From NCBI GenBank assembly GCA_023935145.1, contig CM043698.1:21393001-21457000 (forward strand): DNA of 64,000 bases. The letters are read 5' to 3'. Below, one piece after another: positions 49,121 through 61,144 of the stretch. Source of the stretch: Bretschneidera sinensis (Eukaryota; Streptophyta; Magnoliopsida; Brassicales; Akaniaceae). The position numbers were made by a program, and so were the translations under genes. Positions within the stretch are counted from its first letter, which is position 1; each line of letters starts with the position of its first letter. Below the pieces are notes generated by a model that was given only the letters and a program-made list of their open reading frames with translations, ran no database searches and had not been told where the DNA came from.

Positions 49121-50298
49121 TGTTAGGAAAACCAAGAAGGGGTGAATTGATTCTACAAAAGAATTCAAAGTGATTAGCACAGTAAAATCAAAACAAGTTA
49201 TTAAACCAGAAATTAAAAGACTAGCCAAATGAAAGACTAAGGGAAGAAGGAAAATGAACATAGGAAATTATAGTGGTTCGACAATGTGCGTACTCCACTT
49301 TTTCAATAGGCCTTCCTAGTCTACTGAGTTTCACTAATTGATCAACATTACACTTGCTTGACTTTATGGGTACCAAGCATACCTTACACACTGCTTGACT
49401 TTATAGATACCAAGCAAACTTTACAGAGAGACACTCTCACCACTCACAATCTCACAGTTCACTAAATAAACACTACACACAGAGTAGTAAACTAAACTGA
49501 TGCTTCAGATTGTAGTTAGATTTCATGTTTGCGTCCTCTATTTATAGCCTTTAGCTATGCCTTCAAAACATGCAACTTCGAAATTTGCTCCTATGTGATT
49601 TCAGAGAATCCTTTAAATTTATGTCGAAGATTCTCTTTAAATATTTATTTTTTTGACATCCAATGGGTGTCTTCAGACGTCTACCCAGACATTTAGCTAG
49701 CCGTCTTCAGCTTTTACAGAGACCGGGGCTCTTCGGTCTTCAAACTAGGTCATAAACTTTGTTAGGTGCCTAGCTTTTGTCCTAGGAGCCTAGCCCTGGC
49801 TCGCATCTCTTTCGAACCTTTCCTTCAGCAAGTACAAGCTTTTTTGCACTTTTCCCTGTCAGGTGCCTAGCACCTTGTCAGATGACTAGGCAAACACTTA
49901 GCCTTCTGTCAGGCGCCTAGGCCTCTGCTGCTTCCTTCCTATGTTTTCACAATCTTTTCTTTTGATTCAGTAATTTTCTTGTATTTCGCATTCTTCTCGG
50001 AATCTTCTTGGATTTCGTTGTCTCTCTTTGATTACGCAATTTTCTCAAGATCTTCTCGGATTCTGCAATCTTCTCGGAATCTTCTCGGATTTTACAATCT
50101 TCTCGGAATCATCTTGGATTCTATAATCTCTCTCTGATTTTGCAATGAATGTCTGATTCTGCAATCTGACATTAAGTATGTGATTATACAATCTAATAAT
50201 AAATATCATGCACACTTGAGTAACCATTTCAATAATAACAATATGGCTTGTCTACATTAAAATCTCTGAACTAGGGATTAAACCTAAATACTCTAACA
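49121..50298 (+). mobile_element. Solo LTR inserted in the copia integrase
   Basis: The 1178 bp segment begins TGTTAG and ends CTAACA, the perfect short inverted ends of an LTR. It interrupts the integrase between LTKYLT and LKTPPHTPQ. No 5 bp direct repeat flanks it, and a few integrase codons appear lost, so a small target deletion occurred. A minisatellite of about 25-30 bp units (CTCGGAATCTTCTCGGATT) lies inside at 49985-50130. Confidence 0.7.
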
Positions 50299-50984
50299 AT
50301 CTTAAAACACCTCCCCACACACCCCAAAACAACAGGTTTGCAGAACGTCGTCACCGTCCTGTTTTAGAAACTGGGCTTACCTTGTTGCTCCAAGCCTCAA
50401 TACCACTATCTTTTTGGACACATGCCTTTCAAACGGCTGCATACTTGATTAATAGGCTGCCCACAAAATTGTTACAACATAAGTCACCTTTTGAGGAAAT
50501 TTTTCATGAGCAACCTAACTGTGCAAACTTAAAACTTTTGGTTGCTTGTGCTATCCTTGGCTCAAGCCTTATGCTACTCATAAGCTTGCACCTTGGTCTC
50601 GCCCATGTATCATTCTTGGTTACTTCTCAAATCAAAGTACCTACAAAATGTTTTGATCCAATAACCAAAAAGATTTTCAATATCTCTCGTCATGTAGTCT
50701 TTTAAGAATCCGTTTTTCCTTTTCTAATGCCAAGACCACAAACAAATTCATTATTTCTTTCTCTTGGTATATATTCTGTTTCATTTGTGACTGATACTAC
50801 TCATGACTTTGTTGCGCCTGTGTCCAACTTGCAAGTTCCGTCTTCAAATACATCACTTACATCATCTTTGCTACAAGATTGTCCTTTGGTTTCTTCTTCA
50901 CCAGTGCCTACACAAGACACACAATCCTCTTCATCCTCATCCAAACCTTCTGCTCCCCTTTCCTTTTCATCAAACACGACATAA
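50299..50984 (+). pseudogene. Copia integrase C-terminal remnant
   Basis: Resumes as LKTPPHTPQNN and continues with RRHRPVLETGLTLL, FWTHAFQTAAYLINRLPT and the Ser/Thr/Pro-rich linker before reverse transcriptase. Multiple frame breaks. Confidence 0.7.
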
Positions 50985-51056
50985 GCCTCTAGTTTTTCAC
51001 TTGAATCTACCCAATCACCTCCTCCCGTTACCCCACCACCTCAATGTAACCACCCC

Positions 51057-51960
51057 ATGGTTACTCAACAAGACTTCATAGCAACTAAACATCCCTTACC
51101 CATTTCACCTGAGCTTATCTGTGTTTCTCAATCCATCAAAGATCCACAATGGCACCTACCATGTTCGAGGAGTTCACTCCACTCACGAAAAATGATATCT
51201 AGGATTTGGTTCCATATACTTCTAATCAGCATATCATTGGGTGTAAATGGGTGCTTCACATCAAAAGACACTCAAATGGCACCATTGAATGCTACAAAGC
51301 CATGTTAGTGGCCAAAGGTTTTCACCGGCGGCCTGGTCTTGATTTTAAAGATACATTCAGTCTTGTTATCAAACCTATTATTATTCGGGATGTTCTTTTT
51401 GTTGCTCTCTCAAATAGGTAGCCTCTTCTTTAATTCGATGTTAATAATGCTTTCTTGAGTGGGGTGATAACTAAGGACATTTTCATACACCAACGAACAA
51501 GTTTCATTGACCCCTCACAGCCATATCATGTGTGAAAACTCAAGAACGTTTGTATGGCCTTAAATAATCCTCACATGCATGGTATCAAGCTTTAAGTTCC
51601 TTTGTTCAGACTTACGGTTTTGTGCGATATATGTCTGATACATCACTCTTTATCTATGCTTACAATGACATTATCGCTTATTTTCTTGCTTATGTCAATG
51701 ACTTAATACTTACTGGCAGTGACAAGTTCTTCTTTCATTACCTTTGTGCAAGTTCTGTTCACTACATTTTCTCTCAAGGACCTTGGCTCTCTTAATTTCT
51801 TCTTAGGTGTGGAGGTCGTTCCCATCAAAACAGGTCTATTTCTCTCATAAAGGAAGTACATTCATGAACTCCTTGACCGATTGCACATGGACGATGCTAA
51901 AGAGGTCTCCACTCCATTGCCCTTAATATTACTCTTTCTCTTCAATATAGCTCACCGCCT
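51057..51960 (+). pseudogene. Copia reverse transcriptase remnant, catalytic Asp lost
   Basis: Fragments in several frames: KWVLHIKRHSNG, LVAKGFHRRPGLDFKDTFS, LRFDVNNAFL-like region, and an AYVNDLILTG box (51691-51702) where the family has YVDD. The Asp-to-Asn change plus many stops make it inactive. Confidence 0.8.
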
Positions 51961-52005
51961 TCAAACTACACTAAATATCAATAAGTCATTGGTGCACTTC
52001 AATAT

Positions 52006-52650
52006 TTGTCCATGACTCGTTCTGACATTGCCTTTGCGGTCAACAAGCTTTCTCAATTCATGTACTGTCCCTCTCAACTTCATTTTACAGCACTCAAACG
52101 AGTTCTCCGCTACCTCAAGGGCACTTTGAATCGTGGCATTTTTCTCAAGAAGCAACCCATGACCAAGATCATTGCATTCTCTAATGCGGATTGGGCTGGT
52201 AACCGTGATGATCACACTTCTACAGCTTCTTATTTAGTTTATCTTGGTGGCAATCCCATCTTATTGTCCTCCCGTAAACAAAGGTTTGTTGCTAGTTCCT
52301 CCACGGAAGCCAAATACATGGATGTTGCTATTACAATATGTGAATTAGCTTGGCTTCAAAATCTCTTCCAAGAACTTGGTATTCGGCTTTCTACCTCTCC
52401 TCCAGTTTTCTGTGACAATATTGGGGCTACCTATGAATGTGTTAGTTCGATATTTCACTCACAGATGAAGCACCATGAAATCGACCATCATTTTGTTCTA
52501 GACTATTTTTCTAAAGGGCTGGTTGATGCAGCGCACATTTCCTCCAGAGATCAGCTGACTGACATGTTAACTAAGCCCCTTCCCAAAGGTGCCTTTCTTT
52601 ATCCTCGATCCGAGATAGGTGTTTCTGATGGCACACCTATCTTGCGTGGG
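52006..52650 (+). pseudogene. Copia RNase H remnant
   Basis: Open frame: TRSDIAFAVNKLSQF, FSNADWAGNRDDHTSTASYL, SSTEAKYMDVA, LTDMLTKPLPKG. Two acidic catalytic positions are changed relative to the family (NADWAG where DADWAG is usual; TEAKY where TEAEY is usual). The frame runs on into the 3' LTR. Confidence 0.85.
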
Positions 52651-52878
52651 TGTATTAGAGAGATTTTTTCCTCAAATCAAGCTGAAGCCAAAGTGAAAGA
52701 ATAATTCTAAAGTCGTGGAGCTATTCTTTCTATGGTCAATGATAGTAGAGTGATTTAGGATCAAATATTTACTTATATTTCTTTTCTAGTTACAGATCCT
52801 ACATTATATAAACCTTCATATGGCGTTCTACCGAACATAATAAACAAATATTTTCCTTCATCTTATATTTCCCTGATA
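52651..52878 (+). repeat. Copia 3' LTR
   Basis: Starts TGTATTAGAG after a short GTGGG purine tract and ends CTGATA before the CCATA target duplication. It aligns over its length to 46858-47097. Confidence 0.85.
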
Positions 52879-52959
52879 CCATAGACACAGAAATTTAGAA
52901 AGTACGTAAATAGACACTAACAATCTGTTGAATTCCTCATTGAACCACAACCACTCCAG

Positions 52960-54420
52960 AGGTTGACTCAAACAACCAGCACAAAAACTCAAAACTATAC
53001 AATCATATTGTCTGATCTATCAACACCCAGTTTTCCCAAAATTTCAGCTAGAGAATTGGTACTTCTAAGAATATGCTAAATGATTACATTTTGAAGAGGG
53101 ACAAAAACCATTTCTCCTCTACAAGTGAATTGTGATATCTCCAAAGACCATTGGAGCAACCATTAACCCAAGAAACTATAGATTGGGAATCACTTTCAAT
53201 TACGAACCCAAAATTTTTGCACAAGCCATTTCCCATAATCATAGATAAAGCCTCTTTTATAGCAACCAACTCTGCATAATTTGAATCAGCCACACCAAAG
53301 CGTTTTGAGAACAAACCTCTAATCTCTCCTCTGCATCCCGCAACACTCCACCTACACTAGCAAGATCAGGCTTACCTCTTGCGAATCAATCAACATTAAA
53401 TTTTAGGAATCCCTCCTATGGTTGTTCCCACTCCAGCATTTTATTTTGTTTAGCCTTAATAGGCTTGACATTGATTTCTTTCATATTGAGGGCTAATTCA
53501 CTGATTGAGATATCATTCAGATCCCACTCGCCTTTGATCCACCAGGCCCTCCTTATTCTAATTAGATCCACCACTTCAAATATGATGAAAGCCTTTCCTT
53601 TAAACACCACTTCATTTCTCCCAAGCCATATTGACCATGTGACAATATAAAATAACATCAACCAAACCTCTTTTGCTCTATAATCATCCAGTAGGCCTGA
53701 CCAAGATTGAAATAGAGCTTGAATGGACTTAGTGGGGACCCAAAGAATGCCTCACCAGCTGAAAGACACCATGCCTTCCAAGCACAACATCCCAGAAACA
53801 CATGATTAATAGTCTCAACTTGATCCCCACAAAGCGCATAAACATTTTCAAATTCTAATAACATACCTCTTCTATGTAGCACCTCTCTCACTGCCATCTT
53901 TCTTTTAGAAACTGCCACCAGATAATCTCCACCTTGTAAGAAACCAAACCCTTTCATATGCAGCACTCCACCCCACCAGAAGTATTAGGTTCAAGACACT
54001 CCATAGCTCTACAAAAAGCTGAATACTTTCCATTTGAACTAAATTTCTAGATCACTTTATCCTCCACTTCTCTACACAATTTTACTTGATAAATGACTCC
54101 CCAAAATTGACCCCAAAGCTCTCTATCCCAATCAAAGAGAGCCCTCCTCAAAGGAATTTCCCACACCCAAACACCATCAACTCACTTACCAAACTCTGAA
54201 ATTGGGCCATATTTCTTAACTGTTAATGCAAAAATTATGGGGAATGCGTATCTAAGTTTGACATCTTCAATCCATTTATCATCCCAAAAACTAATCACCT
54301 CTTCTCTACCCACCAAACAAGCAAAACCATCACCAATAACCTTTGAGAAAATAATATTACCATTTACGACTCCCAACACCCCATTTCATACTAAAGAGCA
54401 TTTCATATTTGCCATAGGAG
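52960..54420 (-). mobile_element. 5'-truncated L1 LINE remnant (zf-RVT and RNase H end)
   Basis: Read on the minus strand, the order is: FWDDKWIEDV-type region (54379-54182), the zf-RVT zinc-binding region with LCGDQVETINHVFLGCCAWKAW (53966-53658), a WSIWLGRNEVVFKG segment (53661-53416), and an RNase H fragment with AELVAIKEAL and VIESDSQSIVSWVN (53314-53084). This is the C-terminal order of plant L1 ORF2. The reverse transcriptase itself is missing. Frames are broken, so it is inactive. Confidence 0.8.
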
Positions 54421-54429
54421 CAAGAATGA

Positions 54430-56222
54430 GGCTATTTAAATTCATATCATATTTTTCACATATACTTTCTTGTTAAGGTCGAAAATACTTCACATGATAA
54501 GAGATCACATGAACATGAGCTTGATATACATGGATAAACAACAATATGACTCAAAAACTTAAGTTCATGAGTCATGAGTCTTGAGTTCAAACCATGTATA
54601 TAACTCACTTTTATTTTTTATTTCTTTGTGACGTGGGATAACTTGTAGGTGGATATTCTAACAAATCTCTCTCTCACGAGTGAATTATATAACAAACTCT
54701 CTCTTGAATAGAACCACTAGTCACTCGATCAATAGGAGAAGCCAAATAAAACTCCACCATAGGAGAGACAAACCATGGGGAGTCCTCACAGGGCAGACAA
54801 CCGTGGGTACACAAACATTTCTAATCCATAGACTCAACCACGAGGCAACATCGTGGGAGTCACACAATCATGACCAACTGGAACTAGGCTCGCTTCTCAT
54901 TCATAGACTCAACTACGGGGCAACATGTAGTACTCGTGTTCATAAAATAAGGGTAAAGAAGTAATTTTATATATATTATATTGAATTAAATAATCCATGG
55001 ATGAAAGATTTAGTATTGATTTGAAATAATATTTGAAAATTTTGTTGAAAAGAGTTAGAAATTTTTGAAGAAGAAAGTAGTGAAAATTTTGAAATTTGAA
55101 GTTGAAATGAAAGAATTTTGAAGAAAAATATGGACTGAAGTTGAGGAAAATAACTAAATTTTTTTTGAAAGAAAATGTAATTTTTTATAAAAAAAATTGG
55201 AAGGAAAAAAAGATAAATATTTGATTTTTAAAAAGAAAATGGCAAAACTATAATTATGTAATGGCAAAACAATAAATTTTAAATGATGGTAGAATTGTAA
55301 ATAATCAATGGTAAAAATGTAATTTGTATTAAAAAAAGCGAAAAAAAGGGAGGCAAATGGTGAAGAACATGGGTTCTTACAAAACCCATGTGAAACAATG
55401 ACAACTTTATTGATATTTTTGATAAGATAATATTATAATATATTATTAAAAATAAAAAATAAAAAAAATTTGCAATGCTTATAAGTCTCTGAAGTTCAGA
55501 GACACTATTTTCTTTCAAATCCCGTTTAGTTTTTTCTTTCTTCAATTCAAATTCTTAGAAAAAAAAGTTATAAAAAAAATTTCTCCACTATTAGAGATAA
55601 TTACAACCATTCAATTACAATAGCAAGATTTCATCATATTTGAGGTAAATTTTTAATAAGACTCATTACTAAATAATTATATTGTTTGAATTAAGTTATG
55701 AAATAGTAAGATTTATGAAAGTTTATGATTAGGTGTTGGTGATCAACAATCTCAAGATATTGTTGAAAGGAGCAGGAAAGGCAAGAAAGTGATCCACGGG
55801 TAGCTTTAAGTGCTACACGGTGAGTTATATTTACTTTTAGTAATTGAGACCAATAAAAATATGAATTTATGATATTTGAATAAATTATTGAATTATAATG
55901 ATTGGATCATGTATTTTCTTTTATGTATGATATTTGATTAATTAGGAATTAAATAATATGTTGAAAGTTAATTATATAAGAATTTATATTTTAAAAATGA
56001 CGGATTAATAAAACAAATGCTGAGAATATATATGAAAATTCTGAAAAATATGATTGAAAAATTAATATGATATATGAGGAGACAATTTAAAAAATATGTT
56101 AAAAAATAATAATAATTTTGACAAATAGATAGTTGAATCGAATGTTTTGATGTATGCTTGCTTACATGTTACTGCTCATATGCATAAAAGAGAAGGCCAG
56201 GAAGGTAGCTGGTTTGGTTGAA
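54430..56222. repeat. Older repeat module, left part (host of the Athila insertion)
   Basis: Mostly AT-rich, but 55735-55830 (GATCAACAATCTCAAG... GGAGCAGGAAAGGCAAGAAAGTGATCCAC) is repeated at 61975-62070, and 54945-54970 (ACTCGTGTTCATAAAATAAGGGTAAAGAAGTA) at 61385-61410. The start at 54540-54960 holds repeated GGGAGTC/GACTCAACCACG motifs typical of LTR DNA. It is probably a gypsy-type LTR or its flank, split by the younger Athila-like element. Confidence 0.5.
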
Positions 56223-56227
56223 AAGAC

Positions 56228-57513
56228 TGATAGGTGCTTAAATATTCATATTTAAGCTCCCTTATTTACATTTGTTAGGTCCTTAGTTACGTTAATTTAG
56301 TTTCTTTTACTTCATTTGTGTGTTTTACTTGTTTTTATAGGGTTTTGGTGAAAAAGAAGCAGTTTTGGCACTTAAAGGAAGAAGCCTGGAATTCTTGGAG
56401 CAGCCTCTAGACAAATTGCGATCGATCGCACCATGCAATGCGATTGAGCTCACAGTGCGATCGTGCGCACACAAGACACATGCGATCGAGCGCACATGTA
56501 CGGGCGTGAACAGTAAACTGCAGAATTCTATTTTGGAAATAATAGAGTTGTTGTTTTAGGAAAGTTTCAGAACTCATGAGGCTTCTAGGACTTCTCAAAG
56601 ACCTATAAATACACCTGTAAAGCACACACAAATCATCACCTCTTAGAGAGATCACTTCTTTTGCTTAGCTTGGAGTTGTAAGCCTTGGGAGAGAATTGAC
56701 GCCTCTTCTCTCGGGTTTATTCTTCCCTTTATGTTTATGTTATATATGATGTTTACTTTAGACAGCATGTGTAACTAACTTTCTTATAGGGCTCGATTGA
56801 AGCCCTAGTTATGCTTTCCCATATATATATATATTCAATGATTATCTTTGCCAATAGCCTTTATTATGTTGCTTAACTTGATTAATGCCTGTGCTTATTT
56901 AAATTCCTCATATGTATGTGTATGGCCAGCGTATGCATGTGGTATGGATAGGTTAGTTAGATCAATTTGGATGATCGAGTCCTGGGTCTAACCTTAGTAA
57001 CAAAAGATATCTTATCCGAATTCTTGGGTTAATCAACATGGGAAACCGAGAGTAGATACCATGCCCTAGGTCTCATGTGGTTGTCATTTTTTATAGTACT
57101 TATGCTTTCTTAAGGAACAACTCAAGCAGATACCATGCTGAATCTCTTAAGGAAGAAAAAAGTTAGAGTAGATACCATGCCTAACTCGTTGCTTAGGGAA
57201 ATCAATAGCTTAAGGAGTAGATACCATGCCCTTAGGTTGGCAACCATTAGGTATACATGATAAGGCTAGTGCATAGACCTATTACAATTGGGAAAGTATG
57301 ACTAGTGGTGGATATCAAAGCCCTATGTCTTTATTATTATCAAATCACCTTTAAACAGTTATTTATTTTATTCTTAAAGAAACTGATTCTAAAAGCAACT
57401 TTACCAATCCCTGTGGAGATGACCTTGATTTCGCACACTATACTACATTGTTGACCTTGTGCACTTGCAAGTAAAACTAGTACGATTATTTACTTATTTA
57501 TTTAGGTATATTT
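56228..57513 (+). repeat. Athila-like 5' LTR (3' end lost)
   Basis: Contains a TATA box CTATAAATACACC at about 56605 and a cluster of GCGATCGATCGCACC-type palindromes at 56418-56490. It ends in GGTATATTT, where the 3' LTR continues TCGCACAACA. Confidence 0.9.
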
Positions 57514-57514
57514 A

Positions 57515-58433
57515 CGATTATTTAGGTTTGGCTGAAATTAACATTCCCTTATTAGATGCAATTAAACAAATCCTTGCTTATGCTAAATTTTTAAAAGATT
57601 TTTGCACTAATAAAAGAAAGTTTCAAGAAGATGAAACAGTGGCTCTAACTGAAGAAGTAAGTGCGGTTTTGTTAAGAAAACTACCACCAAAACTAAAAGA
57701 TCCGGGTAGTTTTACTATTCCCTGTAAGATAGGTGATCAGTTGTTTGAGCAAGCATTACTAGATTTAGGAGCAAGTGTCAATTTGCTACCTTACACAGTA
57801 GTTGAAAAGCTAGGTTTGAGGGAGCTTCAACCAACCTCTATCACTTTGCAATTGGCAGATAGAAGCATCAAAAGACCTAGAGGTATACTTGAAAATGTAT
57901 TCGTAAAGGTAGGAGAGTTTATTTTGCCTGCTGACTTCATTGTGTTAGATATGGAAGAATGCCCTATGCCATTACCTCTGCCCATCATCTTAGAAAGACT
58001 CTTTATGAGGACAGCTGATACAATAATTAATGTGAAAAAGGGTATTGTAAGTATGACGGTAAATGGTGAGTCAATAGAATTTAAGATATTTGATGCAATG
58101 AAATTACCCCAAAATGATAATAATGATGAATGTTTTAATGAATGTATGATGCAAAATGTTGTCAAGCAAGCTTTTCAGGTCCATCACACTGAGCCATTGG
58201 AAGCCGCCCTCACCCATAGCTTCAAAAGATCGGATATTGAGCCTGCATCAAAAACTGTCCCTAATGACATCTTTAAAGCTATGCACCTCATTGAAGTTTA
58301 TCCTATGCATCCAAGATCGGGTGATAAGAAAAAATTGCATTTGAAAAGATTGAGTCATGATGAATGTGCATCACCACCAAGAACATTTGAGCCACATGAA
58401 GTGGGCTTTAAGTACTCCCTACCAAAAGAATAA
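57515..58433 (+). pseudogene. Athila-like gag/protease remnant
   Basis: The continuous frame reads INIPLLDAIKQILAYAKFLKD (end of gag), then the retropepsin region with LLDLGASVNLLPYTVVEKLGL, where D-L-G replaces the usual D-S/T-G as in Athila-type elements, then LPADFIVLDMEE. It stops at LPKE, before where reverse transcriptase would start. There is no proper start codon because of the deletion into the LTR. Confidence 0.85.
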
Positions 58434-59843
58434 CGTTGAAAGGATATCACGTCTGGCTGAAGAAGTTAAACTTAGCGCTCATGGGAGGCACCCCAAAGCA
58501 TATCCTTTTCATAGTTTATTATTAGTATTTCATAGTTTACTTTTCTGTTGTTGTTTATTACTTGTTTTCCATTTTATGTATGATTTTCTTTCTTTCTCGA
58601 GGACAACATGAGTGCATCCAGTTGAAGTTTGGGGGCGTGTTACGAGCCATGTCAGCCATCAGTTCTCCATCTCCCAGGTCACCTCATTCCATGCTATTCA
58701 TACATTGAGGACAATGTGCATTTTAAGTTTGGGGGTATGGGGACACATTCACACACTCACTATGTCCCACATTTTTTTGTTTTGTTGCTATTTTCATAGA
58801 TAAATGCATGTTCATTCTGTCCAATAAACTTTTTTGTGATGTCAACAAAACTTTATGATTCGACTTCATCAGCGAGCTTAATACTTTGAACATATAGGCC
58901 AATAATCAAGTTTTGAACCTAGATCACTGCCTTTTAGGCATTTAAAAATTCACAAGTTTAACCTAAACTATCACGAGCACATTAGCACATAATTGTGTGG
59001 GGTATGACATGTTATTTGGATTTGTATGTTTCTTTTGCTTGACTGCGAACTAAATGACCTATTAGATTGATATTTTGGCATATAAAAATAGAAAAGATTG
59101 ATCAGTGCTCAAAAAGAAAAAAATGCTCCTAATGATCAATAAAACAAATCTTCCGCTGAGTAACTGGCCCTCTTGCCTCAGTAAGCATTGAGTGTCACGT
59201 CAAAAGGTGAAAAATCTTAAATGATCATTAAAAAAAACTTTTTGCTGAGTAACTGGCCCTCTTGCCTCAGTAAGCATTGAGTGTCACGTCAAAAGGTGAA
59301 AAATTCTAAATGGTAGCATTAAGACCAATTAGTTTCGTAGCCTTGTTGACTCAAGCTAGTAAGTCCTTAGGGGTGTCTTTACACCTAATGCCCTAAAACC
59401 ATCTGGTTTGGGAGTCATTGGCTAAACACTCGTTACACGAGTCAACAAGAAAGCTTAAGGGAACTAACTTGGCAAAAATCTCACAAATAAAAGTCTATGC
59501 CATCTTTGTTGACTCTGATAAGATGTTTGGTGAATCTTGGGTCATTGAAACACTACACCTTTGAATTATTTGGAAACCCAATCTTTTATATGCTAGTCAC
59601 CACACACTAAAGTCAAACTTGTGATGCCTTAAACTTCCTCATGAAAATGATTTACGTTCAAAACTCTTATTCATTGCACAAATATGTTTATACTTGTTAA
59701 GCTTGCTCATGAATGCACATCATAGTTTTGTGTAAAATCTAAACCTTTGATTGACGCCATGAACATTGGATTGATCTGTGTTTTTTGTTTTAGTTTTTAA
59801 TTTTGTATTACTAAGGGACTAGCAATATGTAAGTTTGGGGGTG
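58434..59843 (+). other. Athila-like 3' untranslated region with PPT copies and an 87 bp duplication
   Basis: After the pol deletion, a GGGAGGCACCCCAAAGC stretch marks the usual end of the integrase region. AGTTTGGGGG polypurine-like tracts occur three times, at about 58626, 58726 and 59831; the last abuts the 3' LTR and is the functional position. A block with CTGAGTAACTGGCCCTC...CAAAAGGTGAAAAAT is duplicated at about 59155 and 59242. Confidence 0.7.
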
Positions 59844-61139
59844 TGATAGGTGCTTAAATATTCATATTTAAGCCCCCTTATTTACATTTGTTAGGTCCTT
59901 AGTTACGTTAATTTAGTCTCTTTTACTTCATTTGTGTGTTTTACATGTTTTTATAGGGTTTTGGTGAAAAAGAAGCAGTTTTGGCACTTAAAGGAAGAAG
60001 CCTGGAATTCTTGGAGCAGCCTTTGGACAAATTGCGATCGATCGCACCATGCAATGCGATCGAGCACACAGTGCAATCATGTGTACACAAGACACATGCG
60101 ATCGAGCGCACATGTACGGGCGTGAATAGTAAACTGCAGAATCCTATTTTGGAAATAATAGAGTTATTGTTTTAGGAAATTTTAGGAACTCATGAGGCTT
60201 CTAGGACTTCTCAAATACCTATAAATACACCTGTAAAGCACACACAAATCATCACCTCTTAGAGAGATCACTTCTTTTGCTTAGCTTGGAGTTGTAAGCC
60301 TTGGGAGAGAATTGACGCCTCTTCTCTCGGGTTTATTCTTCCCTTTATGTTTATGTTATATATGATGTTTACTTTAAACAGCATGTGTAACTAACTTTCT
60401 TATAGGGCTCGATTGAAGCCCTAGTTATGCTTTCCCATATATATATATATTCAATGATTATCTTTGCCAATAGCCTTTATTATGTCGCTTAACTTGATTA
60501 ATGTCTGTGCTTATTTAAATTCCTCATATGTATGTGTACGGCCAGTGTATGCATGTGGTATGGATAGGTTAGTTAGATCAATTTGGATGATCGAGTCCTG
60601 GGTCTAACCTTAGTAACAAAAGATATCTTATCCGAATTCTTGGGTTAATCAACATGGAAAACCGGGAGTAGATACCATGCCCTAGGTCTCATGTGGTTGT
60701 CGGTTTTCATAGTACTTATGCTTTCTTAAGGAACAACTCAAGCAGATACCATGCTGAATCTCTTAAGGAAGAAAAAAGTTAGAATAGATACCATGCCTAA
60801 CTCGTTGCTTAGGGAAATCAATAGCTTAAGGAGTAGATACCATGCCCTTAGGTTGGCGACCATTAGGTATACATGATAAGGCTAGTGCATAGACCTATTA
60901 CAATTGGGAAAGTATGACTAGTGGTGGATATCAAAGCCCTATGTCTTTATTATTATCAAATCACCTTTAAACAGTTATTTATTTTATTCTTAAAGAAATT
61001 GATTCTAAAAGCAACTTTACCAATCCCTGTGGAGATGACCTTGATTTCGCACACTATACTACATTGTTGACCTTGTGCACTTGCAAGTAAAACTAGTACG
61101 ATTATTTACTTATTTATTTAGGTATATTTTCGCACAACA
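59844..61139 (+). repeat. Athila-like 3' LTR (complete, 1296 bp)
   Basis: Begins TGATAGG directly after a GTTTGGGGGTG tract and ends ACAACA before the AAGAC target duplication. Confidence 0.9.
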
Positions 61140-61144
61140 AAGAC

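Larger units (their letters stand above)
46858..52878 (+). mobile_element. Degenerate Ty1/copia retrotransposon with nested insertions
   Basis: The 5' LTR is 46858-47097 and the 3' LTR is 52651-52878. The two are alignable, sharing for example GTAGAGTGATTTAGGATCAA and ATATTTACTT. A 5 bp target duplication CCATA lies at 46853-46857 and 52879-52883. The 5' LTR has lost its first TG. A primer-binding site TGGTATAAGAGC (47098-47109, cf. tRNA-iMet TGGTATCAGAGC) follows the 5' LTR. Gag, protease, integrase, reverse transcriptase and RNase H remnants follow in copia order, all broken by stops and frameshifts. Confidence 0.9.
56228..61139 (+). mobile_element. Internally deleted Athila-like Ty3/gypsy element
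   Basis: Two 1.29 kb LTRs (56228-57513, truncated, and 59844-61139) begin TGATAGGTGCTTAAATATTC, and the 3' copy ends CGCACAACA. A 5 bp target duplication AAGAC sits at 56223-56227 and 61140-61144. Over the shared 1286 bp there is no length difference and roughly 30 substitutions by eye, so the insertion is fairly recent. A deletion joins the 5' LTR (10 bp short) straight to a protease-region frame, removing the primer-binding site and gag. Reverse transcriptase, RNase H and integrase are also gone. Confidence 0.9.

Noticed and set aside
59981..60175. 64-codon frame conserved in both Athila-like LTRs (56365 and 59981)
   Set aside because: It lies within LTR U3 sequence and is conserved simply because the LTRs are near-identical. 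No start or protein family evidence.
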